Shown: in pieces, positions 33,111 through 36,593 of the stretch
How the letters are laid out: each line of letters begins with the position of its first letter
How positions within the stretch are numbered: position 1 is the stretch's first letter
Assembly (NCBI GenBank): GCA_003153575.1
Contig: PLZW01000005.1
Coordinates: 72,957 to 109,549 of the forward strand
Direction of reading: 5' to 3'
Source of the DNA: Acidimicrobiaceae bacterium
Lineage (GTDB): Bacteria > Actinomycetota > Acidimicrobiia > Acidimicrobiales > RAAP-2
DNA: 36,593 nucleotides
Program-made: the position numbers and the translations under genes
Notes under the pieces: generated by a model
What the model saw: only the letters and a program-made list of their open reading frames with translations
The model's database searches: none
What the model was told of the DNA's origin: nothing

Positions 33111-34078
33111 GCCCGTTTCCGACCCACCTGCTCAGCATGGACGACCTCGACGCCGAGGCCATCGCCGACGTGCTGTCGGTGACCGACTCCTTCGCCGAAG
33201 TGGGCCGCCGGGCCAACCCCAAGGTCCCCGCCCTCCGGGGCCGCACGGTGGCGACGCTGTTCTTCGAGGACTCGACCCGGACGAGGATGTCCTTCGAGAC
33301 GGCGGCCAAGCGGATGTCGGCCGACGTCCTCTCGTTCAGTGCCGGGTCGTCCTCGGTCAAGAAGGGAGAGTCGCTGCGCGACACCATCGAGACCATCCAG
33401 GCCATCGGCATGGACGCCGTGATCATCCGCCACGGTTCGTCGGGTGTGCCCGCCCGGGTGGCCGAGTGGGTCGACCACTGCGCAGTCGTCAACGCCGGCG
33501 ACGGCTGGCACCAGCACCCCACCCAGGCGCTGCTCGACCTCTACACCGTGCGTCAGTCCCTCGGCGGGGGCGACGAGGGCACCGAGGCGTTCGACGGGCT
33601 GCGGGTGACCATCGTGGGCGACATCCGCCACAGTCGCGTGGCCCGGTCCCAGATCACCGCCTATGCGGCTCTCGGTGCCGAGGTGACCCTGGTGGCGCCG
33701 GCCACGCTGCTGCCCCCATCCCTCGAGGGCTGGCCGATCACCGGCGTCAGCCACGACCTCGACAGCGTGCTGGCCGACACCGACGTGATCTCGCTCCTGC
33801 GGCTCCAGGCCGAGCGGGGGAGTGGGGCCTACGTGCCCACCATGCGCGAGTACTCGGCCGGGTACTCGCTGACCGCCCGGCGAGCCCTCCAACTGCCGCC
33901 CGACGCCATCATCCTCCACCCCGGCCCCATGGTCCGCGGGGGGGAGATCGCCTCCGAGGTGGCCGAGCTCCCCTCCGCCCGCATCACCGACCAGGTGGGC
34001 AACGGGGTGGCCGTCCGCATGGCCGTCCTCTTCCTGCTCCTCGGCCAGGGCACCCGAGAGGCCGAGCTGCATGGCTGA
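33107..34078 (+). CDS. pyrB: Aspartate carbamoyltransferase catalytic subunit
   Basis: 323-residue enzyme condensing carbamoyl phosphate and aspartate. Motifs: HLLSMDDL at the N-terminus, the carbamoyl-phosphate site FFEDSTRTR (Ser56-Arg60), SSVKKGESL, RHGSSGVP, HPTQ at 137-140, and the aspartate-domain LRLQAER and HPGPMVRGGEI. The start is TTG at 33107, overlapping the pyrR stop as TTGA. The first ATG (33137) would remove the conserved HLLS segment, so TTG is preferred. The stop overlaps pyrC by 8 nt. No pyrI regulatory subunit adjacent. Confidence 0.96.
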   Translation: MSPFPTHLLSMDDLDAEAIADVLSVTDSFAEVGRRANPKVPALRGRTVATLFFEDSTRTRMSFETAAKRMSADVLSFSAGSSSVKKGESLRDTIETIQAIGMDAVIIRHGSSGVPARVAEWVDHCAVVNAGDGWHQHPTQALLDLYTVRQSLGGGDEGTEAFDGLRVTIVGDIRHSRVARSQITAYAALGAEVTLVAPATLLPPSLEGWPITGVSHDLDSVLADTDVISLLRLQAERGSGAYVPTMREYSAGYSLTARRALQLPPDAIILHPGPMVRGGEIASEVAELPSARITDQVGNGVAVRMAVLFLLLGQGTREAELHG

Positions 34079-35390
34079 GCGATCCGGTCTCAAGAGCCGC
34101 GAGGTGGTGGTGCGCGGCGGTACCGTGGTCGACGCCACCGGCGGGCGCCGGGCCGACGTCCGGGTCATCGACGGACGCGTGGCCGAGGTGGGGGAGGGCC
34201 TGGACGCGGGTCGGGGCGCCACCGTGCTCGACGCCGGTGACTGCGTCGTCGCCCCCGGCCTGGTCGACCTCCACACCCACCTGCGGGAGCCGGGACGCGA
34301 GGAGGCCGAGACCATCGAGTCCGGCACCCGGGCCGCCGCCCTCGGCGGGTTCACCGCGGTGGTGGCCATGCCCAACACGGAGCCGCCGCTCGACTCCGCC
34401 GAGTCGGTCCGCAACGTTTTCGCCCTGGCCGAGGGGGCCCTGGCCGAGGTGGCCGTGGCCGGCGCCATCACCGTGGGCCGGGCCGGAGAACGCCTGGCCC
34501 CCATGGCCGAACTGGCCGCCCTCGGGGTGCGCCTGTTCACCGACGACGGCGACGGTGTGCAGTCGGCAGGACTGATGCGGCGGGCGTTGCAGTACGCCAC
34601 CGGGCTCGGGGTGACGCTCGGCCAGCACTGCGAGGACCGCAGCCTGGCCGCCGGCGGCGCCATGCACGAAGGGGCCTGGTCGAGCCGGCTCGGGCTCCCG
34701 GGCATGCCGTCCGAGGCCGAGGAGGTGATGGTGGCCCGCGACATCGCCCTGTCCCGTGCGACGGGGGGACGGGTCCACTTCCTCCATCTGTCGACGGCGG
34801 GCTCCATCGACCTGGTGCGGCGGGCCCGGGCCGAAGGGGTGCCGGTGACGGCCGAGGTCGCCCCCCACCACTTCACCCTCACCGACGGCTGCACCGCCGG
34901 CTACGACCCCGTGTTCAAGGTCAACCCGCCGCTGCGCCCCCAGGAGGACGTGGACGCGGTGAAGGCGGCGTTGGCCGACGGGACGGCCGACGCCATCGCC
35001 ACCGACCACGCCCCCCACGCCCCCGAACTGAAGGACCTCCCGTTCGACCAGGCGCCCCCGGGGATGCTCGGGCTGCAGACGGCCCTGGCCCTCGCCGTCA
35101 CCGAGCTCGACCTCCCCGTGGCACACATCCTGGCCCTGCTCAGTTGGCAGCCGGCCTCCATCGCCGGACTCGACCCGGCCCACGGCGGCGCCCAGGGCGG
35201 CCCGATCGAGCCGGGTGGGGTGGCCAACCTGTGCGTGATCGATCCCCGCGCCACCTGGACGGTCGACCCCACCGCCCTGGCCTCGCGCAGCCGCAACACG
35301 CCCTATGCCGGCCGCACCCTGACCGGTCGGGTCCGCCACACCGTGCTGGCCGGCGAGCCGGTCGTCATCGACACCGAGGCGCAGCGGTGA
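34071..35390 (+). CDS. pyrC: Dihydroorotase
   Basis: 439-residue amidohydrolase cyclising carbamoyl aspartate to dihydroorotate. Zinc site pieces: VDLHTHLREPG (His68, His70), FTDDGDGVQS, where Asp takes the bridging position as in many multifunctional-type dihydroorotases, QHCED, HFLHLSTAGS and ATDHAPH. Further family marks: MPNTEPP and PPLRPQED. ATG overlaps pyrB by 8 nt, and the stop overlaps the carA GTG (GTGA). Confidence 0.96.
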   Translation: MAERSGLKSREVVVRGGTVVDATGGRRADVRVIDGRVAEVGEGLDAGRGATVLDAGDCVVAPGLVDLHTHLREPGREEAETIESGTRAAALGGFTAVVAMPNTEPPLDSAESVRNVFALAEGALAEVAVAGAITVGRAGERLAPMAELAALGVRLFTDDGDGVQSAGLMRRALQYATGLGVTLGQHCEDRSLAAGGAMHEGAWSSRLGLPGMPSEAEEVMVARDIALSRATGGRVHFLHLSTAGSIDLVRRARAEGVPVTAEVAPHHFTLTDGCTAGYDPVFKVNPPLRPQEDVDAVKAALADGTADAIATDHAPHAPELKDLPFDQAPPGMLGLQTALALAVTELDLPVAHILALLSWQPASIAGLDPAHGGAQGGPIEPGGVANLCVIDPRATWTVDPTALASRSRNTPYAGRTLTGRVRHTVLAGEPVVIDTEAQR

Positions 35391-36514
35391 GCCCGCATAC
35401 CCGGGGCGTGCACCGGGACCCGGCCCTTCTGGTCCTGGCCGACGGGGCGGTCTTCGAGGGTGAGGCGTTCGGCGCCGATCGCCACGACGGGGTGTCCACG
35501 GGCGAGGCCGTGTTCAACACCGTGCTGTCGGGCTACCAGGAGGTGATCACCGACCCGTCCTACGCCGGGCAGGTCATCGCCTTCACCTACCCCCACATCG
35601 GCAACTACGGGGTCAACCCGACCGACGACGAGGCATCGCGGCCGCACTGCCGCGGGGTCATCGTGCGCGACCTGGCCGACGCCCCGTCCAGCTGGCGCTC
35701 GACCGGCACCCTCGAGGCCTTCCTCGAGCGCCACGGCGTGTCGGGCATCACGGGGGTCGACACCCGCCGGCTGACCCGCCACCTGCGCGACCACGGCTCG
35801 GTCCCGTGCGCCTTCGGCACCGCCGCCGAGTCCGACCTGCTGTCCGCCGCCCGCGCCACGCCACCAACGGACGGGCGGGACCTGGTCTCGACGGTCACCA
35901 CGCCGACCCGGCTCGAGCGGGGCGACGGCCCCTACCGGGTGGTGGCCTACGACTTCGGGATCAAAGAGGCCATGCTCCGCCAGCTCGGCGACATGGCCGC
36001 AGTCACGGTGGTGCCCGCCTCGACCCCGGCCGACGCCGTCGTCGACCTCGCCCCCGACGGCGTCTTCCTCTCCAACGGTCCGGGGGACCCGGCGGCGCTG
36101 GCGACGATCACCGGGGAGATCCGCCGTCTGGTCGAGCACGGGTCGGTGCCGGTCTTCGGGATCTGCCTCGGCCACCAGCTGCTGGCCACCGCCCTCGGCG
36201 CCACCACCTACAAGCTCCCGTTCGGCCATCACGGCGGGAATCACCCCGTCCGGCGCACGGCGACCGGTCGGGTGGAGATCACCTCGCAGAACCACAACTA
36301 CGCGGTGGCCCCCGACTCGCTCGGGTCCACCGAGGTGACCCACGTCAACCTCAACGACGGGGTCATCGAGGGACTGCGCAGCACCGACGCCCCCGCGTTC
36401 AGCGTGCAGTACCACCCCGAGGCCGGTCCCGGCCCGCACGACGCCCGCTACCTGTTCGAGGAGTTCCGCATGTTGATGGACGCCCACGGCGGCCCGACCG
36501 GCGGGGGCACCTGA
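35387..36514 (+). CDS. carA: Carbamoyl-phosphate synthase small subunit
   Basis: 375-residue glutaminase subunit that passes ammonia to CarB. N-terminal domain: [53 protein letters not shown]-terminal class I glutamine amidotransferase: SNGPGDP, nucleophile Cys260 in [16 protein letters not shown], and His343 with Glu345 in [13 protein letters not shown] start overlaps the pyrC stop; its TGA shares one base with the carB ATG. Normal length. Confidence 0.97.
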   Translation: MSPHTRGVHRDPALLVLADGAVFEGEAFGADRHDGVSTGEAVFNTVLSGYQEVITDPSYAGQVIAFTYPHIGNYGVNPTDDEASRPHCRGVIVRDLADAPSSWRSTGTLEAFLERHGVSGITGVDTRRLTRHLRDHGSVPCAFGTAAESDLLSAARATPPTDGRDLVSTVTTPTRLERGDGPYRVVAYDFGIKEAMLRQLGDMAAVTVVPASTPADAVVDLAPDGVFLSNGPGDPAALATITGEIRRLVEHGSVPVFGICLGHQLLATALGATTYKLPFGHHGGNHPVRRTATGRVEITSQNHNYAVAPDSLGSTEVTHVNLNDGVIEGLRSTDAPAFSVQYHPEAGPGPHDARYLFEEFRMLMDAHGGPTGGGT

Positions 36515-36593
36515 TGCCGCGTCGCGACGACCTCGAGTCGATCCTGGTCATCGGGTCCGGCCCGATCGTGATCGGCCAGGCCTGCGAGTTCGA
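36514..36593 (+). CDS. carB: Carbamoyl-phosphate synthase large subunit, 5' end only
   Basis: Only the first ~26 codons are inside the window. They read [26 protein letters not shown], the usual CarB opening with the [16 protein letters not shown] nucleotide-binding start. The ATG overlaps the carA stop by one base (TGATG). The gene continues beyond the right edge. Confidence 0.93.
   Translation, partial: MPRRDDLESILVIGSGPIVIGQACEF

Overview
The window is GC-rich (about 70% by eye), gene-dense and without mobile elements. It looks like chromosome from an actinomycete. The pointers are a Bpa/PafE-type proteasome activator with a C-terminal GTYL tail, a DUF3151 protein, a PadR regulator paired with a YPxxWRxRYGxE membrane protein, the order aroC-aroK-aroB-aroQ-pepQ-efp-nusB followed by pyrR-pyrB-pyrC-carA-carB, and frequent leaderless starts. 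A deep lineage such as Acidimicrobiia is my inference; no rRNA is present to test it.

Layout. 1-5343, minus strand: bpa and an upstream phosphodiesterase, an unrecognised protein, a DUF255 thioredoxin-fold protein, a possible 71-residue membrane protein and a cupin. 5521-6300: an SDR oxidoreductase. 6323-12248: a menaquinone cluster with menE and menH on the minus strand and menB, menA and menD on the plus strand; menF and menC are not here. 12295-13559: padR and a membrane protein behind a promoter that carries a perfect inverted repeat. 13608-16495, minus strand: an LCP cell-wall ligase and a carotenoid oxygenase. 16587-19529: tyrS, DUF3151, a lipoprotein and a flavin reductase. 19560-22876: two small proteins, a cysteine-rich protein head-to-head with an Nfu-type Fe-S protein, an acetyltransferase and a dienelactone hydrolase. 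22929-29326: an A24 peptidase, then the shikimate/efp/nusB operon. 29327-32404: an accessory patch with two truncated genes and one intact drug-type MFS transporter. 32481-36593: the pyrimidine operon, cut by the right edge inside carB.

How the genes work together. Men proteins build menaquinone from isochorismate and therefore depend on chorismate, whose synthesis (aroC, aroK, aroB, aroQ) lies 11 kb downstream. EF-P and NusB serve translation and transcription. The pyr operon makes carbamoyl phosphate, carbamoyl aspartate and dihydroorotate, and its leader folds into a PyrR-binding hairpin that covers the pyrR ribosome-binding site.

Most notable observations: (1) the PyrR leader; (2) ten genes with a TANNNT -10 element only 6-8 nt before the start codon, indicating leaderless mRNAs; (3) two divergent promoters built on nearly symmetric -10 elements; (4) a nusB-pyrR junction in which a hydrolase and an MFS gene have both lost their 5' ends, as one deletion across a divergent pair would produce; (5) a MenA with about 50 extra residues near its N-terminus. 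I did not find a CRISPR, toxin-antitoxin, phage or defence system.
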